NCBI GenBank assembly: GCA_050252545.1
Contig: JBFWKS010000001.1
Coordinates: 5,052 to 69,051 of the forward strand
From: Patulibacter sp050252545
GTDB lineage: Bacteria > Actinomycetota > Thermoleophilia > Solirubrobacterales > Solirubrobacteraceae
Direction of reading: 5' to 3'
DNA: 64,000 nt
This document shows, piece after piece, positions 63,947 to 64,000 of the stretch. The notes beneath the pieces are model-generated. The model worked only from the letters and a program-made list of their open reading frames with translations, was not told where the DNA came from and did not search any database. The translations under genes and the position numbers were made by a program. Every line of letters starts with the position of its first letter. The first letter of the stretch is position 1.

Positions 63947-64000
63947 ACCCCCGACACACACAGCCTCGTCAGCGGTCAGGCTCTGACGGGGAGCGTTGCG
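63947..64000 (+). repeat. Degenerate copy of the preceding gene's 3' end
   Basis: These 54 bases at the window edge match 63833-63886 at 47 of 54 positions (about 87%) at a spacing of 114 bp. Read in the same phase they give THSLVSGQALTG where the gene has IHSLVIGQALTG. The copy continues beyond the window. It could be the end of a decayed second gene copy or a local duplication. Confidence 0.8.

Overview
The window is about 72% GC with dense, short-gapped genes and many GTG starts. It carries a complete mycofactocin cluster, a six-protein Mce operon with paired YrbE permeases, and several acyl-CoA dehydrogenases and P450s. This points to a high-GC actinobacterium rich in lipid metabolism, possibly of the Thermoleophilia (Solirubrobacterales-like). 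The class is inference from gene content only. No rRNA, tRNA, CRISPR array, insertion sequence or phage gene was seen.

Layout. 1-3 kb: minus-strand housekeeping genes (partial DUF5718-like protein, SDR, VIT1-like transporter, YqeY-like protein), then a broken phosphotransferase/kinase pseudogene. 3.9-7.3 kb: a two-gene flavoenzyme operon (AGPS-like FAD oxidase and GlpD-like glycerol-3-phosphate dehydrogenase). 7.3-15.3 kb: the mycofactocin locus, with mftR divergent from mftABCDEFG. A clear -35/-10 promoter has a 19-bp palindrome in its spacer. 15.3-18.1 kb: TetR, a 15-bp tandem repeat, an SDR and an acyl-CoA dehydrogenase. 18.5-30.5 kb: an Mce lipid importer operon (SCP2-like protein, ATPase, two permeases, six MlaD-domain proteins, one unknown gene). 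30.5-34.1 kb: rubredoxin, a PucR-type regulator, a LuxR-type regulator and a gene remnant. 34.2-41.2 kb: a minus-strand glycerolipid operon (PlsB, HAD-PlsC, GpsA, WS/DGAT, lipase-like hydrolase). 41.4-51.6 kb: catabolic genes on alternating strands (two P450s, a LuxR paralogue, SCP2, alcohol dehydrogenase, acyl-CoA dehydrogenase, acyl-CoA synthetase, hydrolase). 51.6-64 kb: SNF2 ATPase with a partner, TetR with a divergent flavoprotein, SDR, glutathione peroxidase, a histone-like/winged-helix protein, an L-2-hydroxyglutarate-oxidase-like enzyme, a PepSY membrane protein with two compensating frameshifts, and a glutaryl-CoA-dehydrogenase-like gene followed by a degenerate copy of its own 3' end.

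How it fits together (inference). Mce proteins would import a lipid or sterol-like substrate. P450s, alcohol dehydrogenase, acyl-CoA synthetase, acyl-CoA dehydrogenases and SDRs would oxidise it, and mycofactocin could serve as redox carrier for some of these dehydrogenases. The glycerolipid operon could store the resulting acyl groups as triacylglycerol or wax ester. The most unusual sequence features are the operator arrangement at mftA, the scrambled but still open PepSY reading frame, a perfect hairpin ending on the start codon of the LhgO-like gene, a duplicated gene tail at the right edge, and intergenic repeats at 16.0 and 49.1 kb.
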